Notes: generated by a model from the sequence alone, not told the origin. A stretch of DNA of 64,000 nucleotides from Pseudocolwellia sp048296855 (GCA_048296855.1 CP182631.1), one strand, 5' to 3'. Shown: positions 7,966 to 18,304, numbered from the stretch's first letter. Made by a program: numbers and translations.

Positions 7966-8216
7966 TACCCGTTACCACTCAAGCGCTTCTTCGATGGGTC
8001 TAAAAACAATTTATGGGGCTTATTAACTTTAGTCAGATTCCTACACGGATGTAGGACATTAGGGTAACGCAGGAGCAGTTACCGAGAATAACCATGACTA
8101 AAGTTAATGCCTTGCATACATGGATGTATGTACTTAGATTTCGTCTGGAACATGAAATCTGTGCCTAAATTGTTTTTAGTTCCCACTGAAACCTGCATCT
8201 TGAATGGTAACGGGTA
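7966..8216. mobile_element. MITE-like element, internally deleted copy (251 bp)
   Basis: The unit runs from TACCCGTTACCACTCAAG to CTTGAATGGTAACGGGTA with TA on both sides (7964-7965, 8217-8218). It matches 1763-2118 except that 104 bases between two CTCAAG direct repeats (1775 and 1879 in the longer copy) are absent. Open frames inside (for example about 8107-8352) are repeat sequence, not genes. Confidence 0.8.
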
Positions 8217-8218
8217 TA

Positions 8219-8284
8219 TTCCCATTACCAATCAAGATGTGTATTTCAGAATGCTTGAGCGATATCAATTTAGGGCAACGGGTA
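8219..8284. repeat. Degenerate repeat piece abutting the element
   Basis: The stretch CCCATTACCAATCAAGATG, then GTATTTCAGAATGCTTGAGCG and GATATCAATTTAGGGCAACGGGTA, corresponds to the left 90 bases of the longer element copy at 1763-2118, the part missing from 7966-8216. It seems to be a second, decayed insertion next to the first. The remaining bases to 8427 are AT-rich, with no gene seen. Confidence 0.6.
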
Positions 8285-8427
8285 TTGATAATTTTGGTTT
8301 TTTTTACATTGTGGTTTGCTATAAAAAAGAATTGTGTGGTAGAAAGGAGTAAGTCATTTCGAAGTCTTTATTAAAAATTATTTTATTTATTTTGGGAAAT
8401 GGAATTTTTTATAAATACTGACAAAAT

Positions 8428-11400
8428 ATGGGTTGTATGCTGAAACATTTAAAAACACGTTATTTTTTATTTATTATTTTAATCATCAATGGTTTATTGC
8501 CTAATGAACTATATGCGAATGTTAAAAATTTAAGTTTGTCTCAGCTAAGTGTTGATGAGGGGTTATCACAAGGTACAGTTAATTCTTTGTTGCAAGATTC
8601 TAACGGTTTTATGTGGTTAGGAACCGAAAGTGGCATAAATATTTACGATGGTTATTCTTTTAAAACGTTAAAAGGACCTGAAGGGGATTTTGATTCATTT
8701 GAAATAAGAGTGCTACTTGAAGATTCAGCAGGGCTTTTATGGATAAACGTATTAGACCAAGGTATTTATACTTACAACTCTAAAACCAATCAATACCAGC
8801 TTATTGTTGCTCAATCTTTACTCAATAAAAATGAATATATCTCTCATGTACTTGAAGACGACAATACGTTTTGGATCTCTTCTTCTAAAAAAATATTTAC
8901 CTTTAAAAAAACAGAAAATAAGGCCGTAGAGGTATTAGACCTGTCGCTTGAATTAATCAATGAGAATTGGATACATCACATAGTTATCAATAATGATTAT
9001 TTATTTTTAGCGACTGATATGGGACTTTTTGTTTATCACACTATTCAAAAACGATGGAAAAAATTACCAGATATTGGTAGTAAAGGACAAAGTGTAGCCG
9101 CCACGAAAGAGTCACAGGTTTATCAGTTACATGCTCATCAAAACAAGCTATATATAGGCACTTATATAAGCGCTTTAGTGCTAGACATTAGTAGTATTGA
9201 TGCCTTTTTTCTGCAAGATGAAGATTTACCTTACTATCAGACATTAGCTAACGGAATATCAATATGGCAGTTTTATCAAGATGGTGAACAGCTCTATGTA
9301 GCTAGCCACCAAGGTTTGTCGGTTATTTCTTTACAAGAAAATAAGCTGAGTCACTTATTTGGTTTTACGGAAGCATTTGATTATGCTTCCGACAATATTA
9401 TTCGCTCTATGACCAAAGACCGTAATGGTATGTTTTGGTTAGGTACTAATTCTTCGGGGGTGTATTTGTGGAACCCGTCAACAGAGTTAGTCACTAATTA
9501 TCGTTATAATCAAAAGGATCTTGAAAGTTTAAGTTATAACGAAATATGGAAAATATTACCGCATCATGAAAATAAAGATTTGTTTTGGGTTGCCACCAGT
9601 AATGGATTAAATTTAGTTAATGATGCCACTAACAAGGTGACATCTTATTTAGCAGTACAAAATCGAAAAGAACTTTATGGCGAAAGTCATATTTTTCAAA
9701 TGGCCTATTTTAATCACTATCTGATACTTGGCACTTTTCAAGGGGTAAACGTATTTGACGTTGCAACGCGTGAAATTGTACCTAATGCTTTCTCAGAAGA
9801 AATAAACAACTTGTTTAATACTGAAATAGTTAATTTTTTCGTAGATGAAAAAAATGTACTATGGCTAGCCAATCAGCAAGGTATATTTAAAGTTGTTATT
9901 GATGAATTAATGGTAGAGCAAGTTTTTGATGTAACTTTAGATAAACATTATAAAAGCGTGAAGCAGGATGTTAATAATCTGCTGGGTTTTTTACCTAATA
10001 GCACAATGTTGTTATTTTCAAATAATGATTCATTGTGGGCGTTTGATATAACCACCAGACAATCTCAGCTACTTTATCAACACCCTAGAACCAATATTTC
10101 AGAATGGTCTTATATTGATAATTGGGTTGTAGATAATAATCAAACATTGTGGCTAAGCTTTGTGGGTAAAGGTCTTATTGGTTTATCGCTTCCTGATTTT
10201 AAGTCAACTTACCATTATTCAAACAGTAATTCCCCCATTGATAATAATATTTATAATTTACAAATAGATCTCGATGGTGATATTTGGTTCTCAAGCCATG
10301 ATGGTCTTTTTTTAATGGACGGAAAAGATCATTATTTTAGAAATTTTGGCGTAAAAGATGGCTTGGTAAATAAAGAATTTAATGGCGGTGCTGGCAGTAT
10401 TGTTAAAGAAAACATGTTCGCTTATGGTGGTATGTCAGGCGTAAGCCTTTTTGATCCTTTGGAATTTAAAAAAGTACAATCCCATGATTCTTTTCAAGTG
10501 AGAGTCACTCATGTAAACGCCTTATCAAGAGAATTAAATGTACCTTTAATTGTTGAATCTAATCAAGAGATCTCCCTAAATTATGACGACGTAGGTATTA
10601 GAATAGATTTTTCAGCGTTTACGTTTGGTAGAAACAACGATATTAAATACCAGTTTAAACTGATGGGGCATGATGATGTTGAGTACCCACTTACTAGCGA
10701 AAACAGTATTACGTTTCCTACATTAGTTTCAGGTACTCATACGCTTGAGGCAAGAGTTAAGTCATCCGTAACTGGGCTATATTCAGAACCAACACGTATT
10801 GTTTTTTCAGTGAGTTATGCGCCTTGGGCATCGCCTTTAGCTTATTTTATTTATGTTATTTTGAGCTTAGCGTTTATTGGTGTGTGGTTATTTAAACGCA
10901 AAAAACAAAGAATAGAGCTGCTTAGCATACATGAAGAAGTTAAATATCGAGAAAACCGGTTACAGTTAGCGCTGATTGGTAGTGATAGTGAAGTATGGGA
11001 CTGGCAAGCATATAACAATTTAATCTTTGCGAAGCGGGCGGTTCAAGAGTTGGGATTAGAAAACTACAGCGATTCGTACTCGTTTGACGAGCATGTTGCT
11101 CTTATTCATCCTGATGATCAAGAAAACTTTGTTGCGCGCTGGCAGTTATTTTTAAATCAAAAAAGCCCTGAAAATAATTTCAATTGTACTTACCGACTTA
11201 AAAGTGAAAGTGGTCAATGGTTTTGGTATAAAGACTTAGGGAAAATTGTCGAATTTTATAATGATGGTACGCCTTGTCGGGTAACAGGGGCATATACAAA
11301 CATTACTGAAAGTAAAGCTGCAAAAGAACGTGCACTTTATTATGGCGACGCCTTTAAACACACCAAAGATTGGGTGCTTATTATCAGTGAAAACTTTAGC

Positions 11401-12993
11401 AGAGTAACAGCAAATCAATCATTATGTGACGTTTTTGGTTGGGAACAAGATGAATTTGATTTTAATAATGAACTCTTTGGTTTTAATAAAGATCAGCAGA
11501 GAAAATATCGAGAAGTTTTTACATCATTAAAAGAAGGTGAGCATTGGAGAGGAGAAGAACGAATCTCGATAAGCAACCTTGTAGACTACCATGTTATTTT
11601 AAATATAACGGTTAGCCGAAATGAAACGAATAATCAGCTTCACTACATTTGTGTTTTTACTGATATTACCGCACAAAAAACGGCAGAAAAAGAATTACGC
11701 TATTTAGCTAATTACGATCATTTAACCAATTTACCGAATAAGTCTTTTTTATTAGAGCGTATTCAAAATGCAATGGATTACTCACAAAAAAAGAAAACAT
11801 CTATCGCACTTTTCTTTATTGATTTAGATAAATTTAAGCAGATAAATGATAGCTTAGGTCATGATTACGGAGACCTGTTACTCAAAGAAATTACCATAAG
11901 ACTCAATTCTATTTTAAGAGCAAAGGATACTGTTGCACGTATAGGTGGAGATGAATTTGTGGTTTTACTTGAATATTTTAAAGGAGCAGCGCAACTTAGC
12001 CAAATTGCTCAAAAAATGATAGCAACCATTGGTGAGCCTGTTAATTTGAATGATAATATCGTGAGTGTAGGAGCGAGTATAGGTATTGCTTTATACCCAG
12101 ACGATGCGAAAAATTCAGATGAATTATTCCATCATGCTGATGTTGCAATGTACTACTCTAAACAGTTAGGTAGAAATACGTATCAGTTTTTTACTGAGCG
12201 AATGAATCAAGAAGCTACAGCAAGATTACAGGTTGAGTCTAATTTAAAACAAGCAATATTCAATCAAGAGTTAATTAATTATTACCAACCTATTATTAAT
12301 ACATTACTTGATAAAACAATTGGTTTAGAGCTGTTAATGCGTTGGCAAAGTAAAGATGGCCTTATTTCACCTTTAGTTTTTATTCCCAAAGCAGAAGAGT
12401 TAGGCTTGATTATTGCCATTACAGAACAGGCTGTTGAACGTGGTTTGCGAGAATTAGTAGCGTGGAGAAAGCAAAGCAAAGATCTTTTTTTATCAATAAA
12501 TATATCTCCATATCATTTTGTAAATGATGATTTATATTCATTTATTAAAGCGCAACTTCAAAAATACGATTTACCGCCAAGTGCAATAAAATTAGAAGTT
12601 ACTGAAAGTGCATTAATCGCTGAACCTAAAAAAGCGATAAATACAATGAACGCTTTATCGGATTTAGGGATTTTAATGGCCTTAGATGATTTCGGAACGG
12701 GCTACTCATCACTCTCTTATCTCAAACAACTGCCACTACAAGTTATTAAAATAGATCGTTCATTTATTTCTGGTATTGGCGTAGACGATAAAGATGAAGC
12801 GATTGTAGATGCAACAATAGTGTTAGCTAAACGACTTAACATGACATGTATTGCTGAAGGTGTTGAAACAAAAGAACAACTCAGTTATTTAATCATGCAT
12901 CAGTGTCATAATATTCAAGGGTATTTATTTAGCCGACCTATGGATGAAGTGGGTATAACTCAATATTTATTAACACATAATGGTCGGCAATGA
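8428..12993 (+). CDS. Beta-propeller sensor with PAS, GGDEF and EAL domains
   Basis: A 1521-residue membrane sensor for c-di-GMP metabolism. An N-terminal signal or anchor (about 10-28) leads to a large periplasmic two-component-regulator propeller (repeats such as GLSQGTVNSLLQDSNGFMWL near 45), then a Y_Y_Y domain (about 690-795) and a membrane helix (about 804-822). PAS regions follow (about 845-1085), then GGDEF (motif GGDEF near 1172, with inhibitory-site RAKD just upstream) and EAL (about 1275-1515). The EAL domain keeps ELL, NISP, EVTES, DDFGTGYSS, KIDRSF and EGVET, so both synthase and phosphodiesterase activity are possible. The start has little ribosome-binding signal; ATG 8437 is an alternative. 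Confidence 0.93.
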   Translation: MGCMLKHLKTRYFLFIILIINGLLPNELYANVKNLSLSQLSVDEGLSQGTVNSLLQDSNGFMWLGTESGINIYDGYSFKTLKGPEGDFDSFEIRVLLEDSAGLLWINVLDQGIYTYNSKTNQYQLIVAQSLLNKNEYISHVLEDDNTFWISSSKKIFTFKKTENKAVEVLDLSLELINENWIHHIVINNDYLFLATDMGLFVYHTIQKRWKKLPDIGSKGQSVAATKESQVYQLHAHQNKLYIGTYISALVLDISSIDAFFLQDEDLPYYQTLANGISIWQFYQDGEQLYVASHQGLSVISLQENKLSHLFGFTEAFDYASDNIIRSMTKDRNGMFWLGTNSSGVYLWNPSTELVTNYRYNQKDLESLSYNEIWKILPHHENKDLFWVATSNGLNLVNDATNKVTSYLAVQNRKELYGESHIFQMAYFNHYLILGTFQGVNVFDVATREIVPNAFSEEINNLFNTEIVNFFVDEKNVLWLANQQGIFKVVIDELMVEQVFDVTLDKHYKSVKQDVNNLLGFLPNSTMLLFSNNDSLWAFDITTRQSQLLYQHPRTNISEWSYIDNWVVDNNQTLWLSFVGKGLIGLSLPDFKSTYHYSNSNSPIDNNIYNLQIDLDGDIWFSSHDGLFLMDGKDHYFRNFGVKDGLVNKEFNGGAGSIVKENMFAYGGMSGVSLFDPLEFKKVQSHDSFQVRVTHVNALSRELNVPLIVESNQEISLNYDDVGIRIDFSAFTFGRNNDIKYQFKLMGHDDVEYPLTSENSITFPTLVSGTHTLEARVKSSVTGLYSEPTRIVFSVSYAPWASPLAYFIYVILSLAFIGVWLFKRKKQRIELLSIHEEVKYRENRLQLALIGSDSEVWDWQAYNNLIFAKRAVQELGLENYSDSYSFDEHVALIHPDDQENFVARWQLFLNQKSPENNFNCTYRLKSESGQWFWYKDLGKIVEFYNDGTPCRVTGAYTNITESKAAKERALYYGDAFKHTKDWVLIISENFSRVTANQSLCDVFGWEQDEFDFNNELFGFNKDQQRKYREVFTSLKEGEHWRGEERISISNLVDYHVILNITVSRNETNNQLHYICVFTDITAQKTAEKELRYLANYDHLTNLPNKSFLLERIQNAMDYSQKKKTSIALFFIDLDKFKQINDSLGHDYGDLLLKEITIRLNSILRAKDTVARIGGDEFVVLLEYFKGAAQLSQIAQKMIATIGEPVNLNDNIVSVGASIGIALYPDDAKNSDELFHHADVAMYYSKQLGRNTYQFFTERMNQEATARLQVESNLKQAIFNQELINYYQPIINTLLDKTIGLELLMRWQSKDGLISPLVFIPKAEELGLIIAITEQAVERGLRELVAWRKQSKDLFLSINISPYHFVNDDLYSFIKAQLQKYDLPPSAIKLEVTESALIAEPKKAINTMNALSDLGILMALDDFGTGYSSLSYLKQLPLQVIKIDRSFISGIGVDDKDEAIVDATIVLAKRLNMTCIAEGVETKEQLSYLIMHQCHNIQGYLFSRPMDEVGITQYLLTHNGRQ

Positions 12994-13136
12994 TGTTAAG
13001 AAATATAGAGTACTTGAATATTTTACATAACGTACCCATTTACCTTATACCGTGTAACTGATTCTAATTGGAAAGTGTTTTCTTATTTTTTCGGTCTGCA
13101 CAGTTTACTTATTTAAATTTACTTATCGAGGCACTC

Positions 13137-14489
13137 ATGACTCAACATTTTGATTACATTTCTATTGGTGGCGGCAGTGGCGGTATTGCATCTGCTAATC
13201 GTGCAGCAAAATTAGGCAAAAAAGCGGCGGTTATTGAAGCCAAATATATTGGTGGAACTTGTGTCAATGTGGGCTGTGTGCCTAAAAAAGCCATGTGGTA
13301 TGCAGGACAAATTGCTGATGCACTTAACTATTCAGCAGACTTTGGTTTTAAAGCGCCATTACAAGGCTTTGACTGGGCTACACTTGTTAAAAATAGAGAA
13401 GCTTACATCGAACGTATTCATGCCGCTTATCAACGCGGTTTTGATGCAAATGATGTTACCGTAATTGATGGTTTCGCGAAGTTTGTTAATAAAAACACCG
13501 TAGAAGTTAATGGTGAATTATACACAGCCGACCATATTACTATTGCAACAGGTGGTCGCCCAAGTATTCCAAATATTGAAGGTGCAGAATACGGCATAGA
13601 TTCAGATGGATTTTTTGCATTAACAGAACAACCTAAAAGCGTTGCTGTAATTGGCGCAGGTTATATAGCCGTTGAGCTAGCTGGCGTTTTTCATGCATTA
13701 GGTACAGATGCCCATTTATTAGTAAGAAAAGAAAAACCACTACGCGCTTTTGATGAAATGCTAAGTGATACTCTTGTTGAACAAATGGCGAAACATGGAC
13801 CAACATTACATATCAACAGTACACCGAGCCGAATTGAAAAACATGACGATGGCCAAATTACCGTTCATCTAGAAAATGGTAAATCAGTTGGTCCTGTAGA
13901 AAAACTGATTTGGGCGATTGGCCGCGAACCTGCAACCGACAATATCAACATTGAAGCGACAGGAATCGAATTAGACAAGCGTGGTTTTATACCAACTGAC
14001 AAGTACCAAAATACCAATGTAAATGGTATTTATGCCGTAGGCGATAACACAGGTCGTGCTCAACTTACTCCTGTTGCTGTAGCTGCAGGTCGTCGTTTAT
14101 GTGAACGTTTATTTAACAACAAGCCCGACGAGCATTTAGATTATTCAAACATTGCTACGGTAGTATTTAGCCATCCGGTTATTGGTACTGTAGGTTTAAG
14201 TGAAAAAGAAGCGATTGCTGAACATGGCGAAGCAAACGTAAAAGTATATAACTCTCAATTTACAGCTTTATATCAGGCGATCACTGAAGACTACCGCGAT
14301 CCAACACGCATGAAGCTTGTTTGCGTAGGTAAAGAAGAAAAAATTGTCGGTATTCATAGTATCGGTTTTGGTAGTGATGAGCTATTACAAGGCTTTGCTG
14401 TAGCGATGAAAATGGGCGCAACTAAAGCTGACTTTGATAATACTATTGCAATACACCCTACCTCTGCCGAAGAATTTGTCACTATGTAG
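13137..14489 (+). CDS. gor: Glutathione-disulfide reductase
   Basis: A 450-residue flavoprotein that reduces oxidised glutathione with NADPH in the cytosol. FAD-binding GGGSGG is at residues 11-16, the redox pair GGTCVNVGC at Cys42 and Cys47, and the NADPH fold at GAGYIAVELAG near 174, followed by an Arg (VRKEKPLR) typical of NADPH use. The active-site His is in AIHPTSAEE near the end. ATG 13137 follows GAGG and aligns with family starts; the open frame continues upstream to 13068, but that part is not conserved. A good terminator follows. Confidence 0.95.
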   Translation: MTQHFDYISIGGGSGGIASANRAAKLGKKAAVIEAKYIGGTCVNVGCVPKKAMWYAGQIADALNYSADFGFKAPLQGFDWATLVKNREAYIERIHAAYQRGFDANDVTVIDGFAKFVNKNTVEVNGELYTADHITIATGGRPSIPNIEGAEYGIDSDGFFALTEQPKSVAVIGAGYIAVELAGVFHALGTDAHLLVRKEKPLRAFDEMLSDTLVEQMAKHGPTLHINSTPSRIEKHDDGQITVHLENGKSVGPVEKLIWAIGREPATDNINIEATGIELDKRGFIPTDKYQNTNVNGIYAVGDNTGRAQLTPVAVAAGRRLCERLFNNKPDEHLDYSNIATVVFSHPVIGTVGLSEKEAIAEHGEANVKVYNSQFTALYQAITEDYRDPTRMKLVCVGKEEKIVGIHSIGFGSDELLQGFAVAMKMGATKADFDNTIAIHPTSAEEFVTM

Positions 14490-14544
14490 CTTTTTAGAAA
14501 GCTAAACGGTAGTTTTTGAAATTTGGATGAATTATTACAAATTT

Positions 14545-14576
14545 AAAAGCCAGTTACTTATGTAACTGGCTTTTTA
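14545..14576 (+). terminator. Rho-independent terminator after gor
   Basis: AAAAGCCAGTTAC (14545-14557) pairs perfectly with GTAACTGGCTTTT (14562-14574) around a 4-base loop, with a T-run at the end of the stem. Confidence 0.9.
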
Positions 14577-14615
14577 ACTTTCGCTAAGTGATAAAAATTT
14601 AATGGACTTGGTATA

Positions 14616-14670
14616 TACCCGTTATCATTCAAGATGCACTCTGAAATAGCCTCTTGATTGGTAACGGGTA
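14616..14670. repeat. Short TA-flanked palindromic repeat unit
   Basis: A 55-bp unit from TACCCGTTATCATTCAAG to TTGATTGGTAACGGGTA, flanked by TA (14614-14615, 14671-14672). Its interior (CTGAAATAGCCTCT) is shared with the unit at 3085-3137. It sits 8 bases beyond the opgH stop, between convergent gor and opgH. Confidence 0.85.
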
Positions 14671-14678
14671 TAAAAGTG

Positions 14679-16784
14679 TTAAGCCACTTTTAACGCTAAC
14701 TTTTTTAATAATAAAGGTTCACATAGCACTTCCATTAATTCTTGCTTAGTAAACCAATCAAGCGCTTCTTGCTGTAGGTTTGCATCATTAATTTTATATT
14801 CAGCACTTATTTTATTTATATTAGGTTGGCCTCGTTTAGGTTCGGGTGCCTGTCCTACCATATTAAAATGTGCTTGTTGAAGATCGTTATTATTTAGTAA
14901 TGCAGCAATATCAAGATGTTCAATATTTTTTTGTAAAGCTTCAGAAAATTTATCGCGCTGCAGCATAATAGGTAACTCTTTCACTTCTTCTGGTATATTT
15001 AAAATACCAAAGAAACGAAACATTTTTGCTAATGTTCTACTACCACTTAGCGCGGATAATGGAATAGAAAAAACTAAGCCAATTACCGTAGGTGATAACC
15101 ACACGAGCAACATAGGTGAGTAATAATACAAAACAGCGGTAATACATACCCCTATAACGGTATGCCAAAAGTGCTGCTTACATAACAACCCCCAAGGCGC
15201 TCCTTTGTATTGTCGTTGCTGAGTAGCCCAGCCTGAATCACGGCCTCTAAAAATATCATAAATATGTTTACTGTGAATCAGCATAAAAATAGGGGCATAG
15301 AGAATTGAAAAAAACATTTCAACAATAGCGCCTAGCGTAAGCCTAATAATACCAAGAGGTTTACGTAACGGGCTATGAAAAAAAGCTCTTAATAAGCCTA
15401 ATGCTTTAGGTACTAATAATATACCCATAGTAAACATAAACAGTAAAAGCATGCGTTCAGAATCAAACAGCGGCCAGTTCGGAAATAGCGAATATTCGTC
15501 GGTAAAGTATTCAATATTGACATAGTGTATTTGTATTGCCATAACAATACCGACTAAAATTAGTGCTAACCAAAATGGCGAGGCCATATATCCCATAACG
15601 CCTGTTATCATATGAAAACGATTAGGCCAGCGAAGTCCTTTAGCTTTTAATACGGCTAAATGCTGAATATTTCCCTGTGCCCAACGTCGGTCACGAATAG
15701 CAACATCAGATAAACTAGGCGGGCTTTCTTCCCAAGAGCCTTTTAGTTCAGGCAGCATTCTCACCGACCAACCCGCTCTTCGCATGAGCGCAGCTTCAAC
15801 AAAATCATGAGATAAAATATCACCTTTAAAAGGTTTAATACCGCCCAGAGTGGGTAAGCCGGCTGTGTCAGCAAAAGCTTTTACACGAATAATCGCATTA
15901 TGCCCCCAATAATTACCATCGTCTCCTTGCCAAGCCGTTACGCCACGCGCCACAATGGGACCATAAATAGTCCCCGCAAACTGTTGTAATCGTGCAAACA
16001 AGGTATCACCACGATATAAGCACGGTAGGGTTTGAATAATACCGCTATTGTCATCAGTGGCCATTTCTTCCATCAACGTTTTTAATGTATCTACAGAGAG
16101 TAGGCTGTCTGCATCAAGCACTAACATATAGTCGTAACGTGCGCCCCAGCGGCTAACAAATTCATGAACATTGCCCGCTTTCTTGGCTTTGTTATCATGA
16201 CGTCTTCGATACCAAACATTAACTTTACCAGCCAAAGCATTTTTTAACCGTTGAACAGCGGCCGTTTCTTTAACCCATACATCAGGGTTATTAGAATCAG
16301 AAATGATAAATATTTCAAACAAATCTCCTAGTCCTTCTGCTGCAATATTTTCACCCATACTATATAGAGCGGCACATGTTTCACTAGGATCTTCATTATA
16401 TGTAGGCATTAAAAGAACCGTTTTTTTACCGGAAATGCTCGCTCTTTTTTTAAACTGAGATTTACCAGAAAAAACAAAGCCACACACTGCAGCACATGCC
16501 GCTAATGCAATCCAAACAAATGTTATAGCAAACAAACTTACCATCGCCCATTGAAGTGCGGTAACCATTCCTTCAGAAACAATTAATACCATTTGATAAG
16601 TTGCGTATCCGGTTAACGATAACGCGCCGCCAAAAGTGATAAGTCGAGCTACAATAGCTCTCCATCCCTGCCAGCGATGTTTCACATTAAGGTTTTTTTT
16701 AAAATCTTGTGCTGGCATATTTAGTTTTGCTTCGGGTGGTATCGCTTGGTCTTTCAAGTTTATCGTGTCCATCGGTAAAGCCAT
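14679..16784 (-). CDS. opgH: Glucans biosynthesis glucosyltransferase H (OpgH/MdoH)
   Basis: A 701-residue inner-membrane GT2 enzyme that builds the beta-1,2-glucan backbone of osmoregulated periplasmic glucans from UDP-glucose. Two N-terminal helices (about 42-62 and 76-106) precede the cytosolic catalytic domain with LLMPTYNEDP (near 124), LDADSL (near 226) and the acceptor motif RRWAQGN (near 368). Several C-terminal helices follow. It is shorter than the roughly 850 residues of E. coli OpgH, mainly at the N-terminal tail. Its start overlaps the end of opgG by 25 bases, so the two are translationally coupled; Met5 is an alternative start. Confidence 0.93.
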   Translation of the reverse strand: MALPMDTINLKDQAIPPEAKLNMPAQDFKKNLNVKHRWQGWRAIVARLITFGGALSLTGYATYQMVLIVSEGMVTALQWAMVSLFAITFVWIALAACAAVCGFVFSGKSQFKKRASISGKKTVLLMPTYNEDPSETCAALYSMGENIAAEGLGDLFEIFIISDSNNPDVWVKETAAVQRLKNALAGKVNVWYRRRHDNKAKKAGNVHEFVSRWGARYDYMLVLDADSLLSVDTLKTLMEEMATDDNSGIIQTLPCLYRGDTLFARLQQFAGTIYGPIVARGVTAWQGDDGNYWGHNAIIRVKAFADTAGLPTLGGIKPFKGDILSHDFVEAALMRRAGWSVRMLPELKGSWEESPPSLSDVAIRDRRWAQGNIQHLAVLKAKGLRWPNRFHMITGVMGYMASPFWLALILVGIVMAIQIHYVNIEYFTDEYSLFPNWPLFDSERMLLLFMFTMGILLVPKALGLLRAFFHSPLRKPLGIIRLTLGAIVEMFFSILYAPIFMLIHSKHIYDIFRGRDSGWATQQRQYKGAPWGLLCKQHFWHTVIGVCITAVLYYYSPMLLVWLSPTVIGLVFSIPLSALSGSRTLAKMFRFFGILNIPEEVKELPIMLQRDKFSEALQKNIEHLDIAALLNNNDLQQAHFNMVGQAPEPKRGQPNINKISAEYKINDANLQQEALDWFTKQELMEVLCEPLLLKKLALKVA

Positions 16785-18304
16785 GTTTCACCCCATTGCT
16801 TATCTTTATTTGTTAACGAAACTCTCAGTTCAGAAACGTCTTGTTCACCGGCTTCAAACTTAACAACTACTCTTAAATGACCATTTTCAGGAATGACTTT
16901 ACTGATAGTCCCTACAATTTTTCCGGTACTACTTGAAGCATTTATGATCATATCTGTGGGAATGTTTTTTCCTTCATAATCTATAACAAAGTCACGAACA
17001 GTATTAGAACCAAGAGCACGCCCAGAAGCGGTAGCTACAATTCGACCGTCATGTAATTCTGCTGGCACTGAGTTTCCCCAAGATACTTTGTAAGAAAAAG
17101 AGCGTTCTTCACCTGCTTTTAAAGGTTCTTTAGGTTGCCAAAAAGCCACAATGTTATCGTGAATTTCCGCATTTGTTGGAATTTCAATTAATTCAACATG
17201 ACCTTTACCCCAATCAGATATAGGAGTAACCCAAGCCGATGGTCTTTTTTGATAATGTGCTTCTATATCTTCAAAGTTGGTAAATTTACGACTGCGTTGC
17301 ATTAACCCAAAACCTTTAATAGCATCATCTTCAAATACGGATACTTCTAAACGACGAGGGTTTGCTAGTGGTCGCCATAATTTTTCGCCGTTACCTTTTA
17401 TCATAAACAAGCCATCAGAATCATGAACCGCTGGGCGAAAGTCATCGAATCGAGTGGTATTGATAGGGTTAAATAAAAACATAGAGGTTAATGGTGCTAC
17501 ACCAAAAGAAGGTATGTCTTTACGAGGAAAAATAACGCTTTCTACTTTTATTTCCGTGTTTTTCCCTGGAGATGCGGTAAAAGTAAAAGCGCCAGTGGCA
17601 GAGGGGCTTTGCATTAAGGCATGAACAATTAAATATTTGTTCTTTTTACTCGGGCGCTCAATCCAAAACTCAGTAAATTCTGGAAACTCTTCACCAGACG
17701 GTTTTGCTGTATTAATTGCTAAACCCCGCGCAGATAATCCATACCAATTTGACTCTCCAACCGCTCTAAAATACGTGCCTCCTTGAAAAACCATAAATTC
17801 ATCCCACTTTGTCGGTGTATTTATAGGATGAGTAACGCTGAAGCCTGAATAACCTTTAGCTTCTGATTTTTTAATATCTTGAAGTTCGTCATTGTAATTA
17901 AAAATATCGGTTGTATATAAAATGCGGCGAGAAATACCACCAACGACTAAATTCAATTTAACGGGAGTTTTAAACAAAAAACCTGGATGAAGAGGTGTAA
18001 GCCTAAAATTACGATCTTCACGAGACCATATAGTCGCACCACGTTCAAACTGTATTTTTTTATATTCGTCGTAACTCATTTTACTTAATGGGTTATCTTC
18101 AGGTATCCGTTGTAATTGATAATCTTGAGACGCAAACTCTTTTGCTTTATTTTTGAGCCATTCTCGGTCAAAGCGATAAGTAGGGCGTTCTTGTTTCTGT
18201 TTAGCTTCTTGAACTTTATTTGTATCGTTTTGTGCCAATACATTATAAGAGGACGTTATTGCTAGTGCGGCTAGTGCCGCTAACAAATTGATTCGCTTTT
18301 TCAA
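16760..18304 (-). CDS. opgG: Periplasmic glucans biosynthesis protein G (OpgG/MdoG)
   Basis: A 514-residue periplasmic protein that acts with OpgH in making osmoregulated periplasmic glucans, probably in branching and release. Residues 1-24 are a signal peptide (MKKRINLLAALAALAIT, ending VLAQ). Family features include FDREWLKNKAKEFASQ near 45 and the conserved blocks SGFSVTHPINTP and WVTPISDWGKGHVELIEIP. The length is typical. It is the first gene of the opgGH operon, with about 660 bases of non-coding sequence upstream. Confidence 0.93.
   Translation of the reverse strand: MKKRINLLAALAALAITSSYNVLAQNDTNKVQEAKQKQERPTYRFDREWLKNKAKEFASQDYQLQRIPEDNPLSKMSYDEYKKIQFERGATIWSREDRNFRLTPLHPGFLFKTPVKLNLVVGGISRRILYTTDIFNYNDELQDIKKSEAKGYSGFSVTHPINTPTKWDEFMVFQGGTYFRAVGESNWYGLSARGLAINTAKPSGEEFPEFTEFWIERPSKKNKYLIVHALMQSPSATGAFTFTASPGKNTEIKVESVIFPRKDIPSFGVAPLTSMFLFNPINTTRFDDFRPAVHDSDGLFMIKGNGEKLWRPLANPRRLEVSVFEDDAIKGFGLMQRSRKFTNFEDIEAHYQKRPSAWVTPISDWGKGHVELIEIPTNAEIHDNIVAFWQPKEPLKAGEERSFSYKVSWGNSVPAELHDGRIVATASGRALGSNTVRDFVIDYEGKNIPTDMIINASSSTGKIVGTISKVIPENGHLRVVVKFEAGEQDVSELRVSLTNKDKQWGETWLYRWTR

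Noticed and set aside
1763..8284. Composite transposon bounded by the two longer repeat copies
   Set aside because: The genes between include ordinary chromosomal prlC and rsmJ, and each copy has its own TA flanks.
8107..8352. 81-codon open frame
   Set aside because: It lies within the MITE-like element and the neighbouring repeat piece, with no ribosome binding site or family match.
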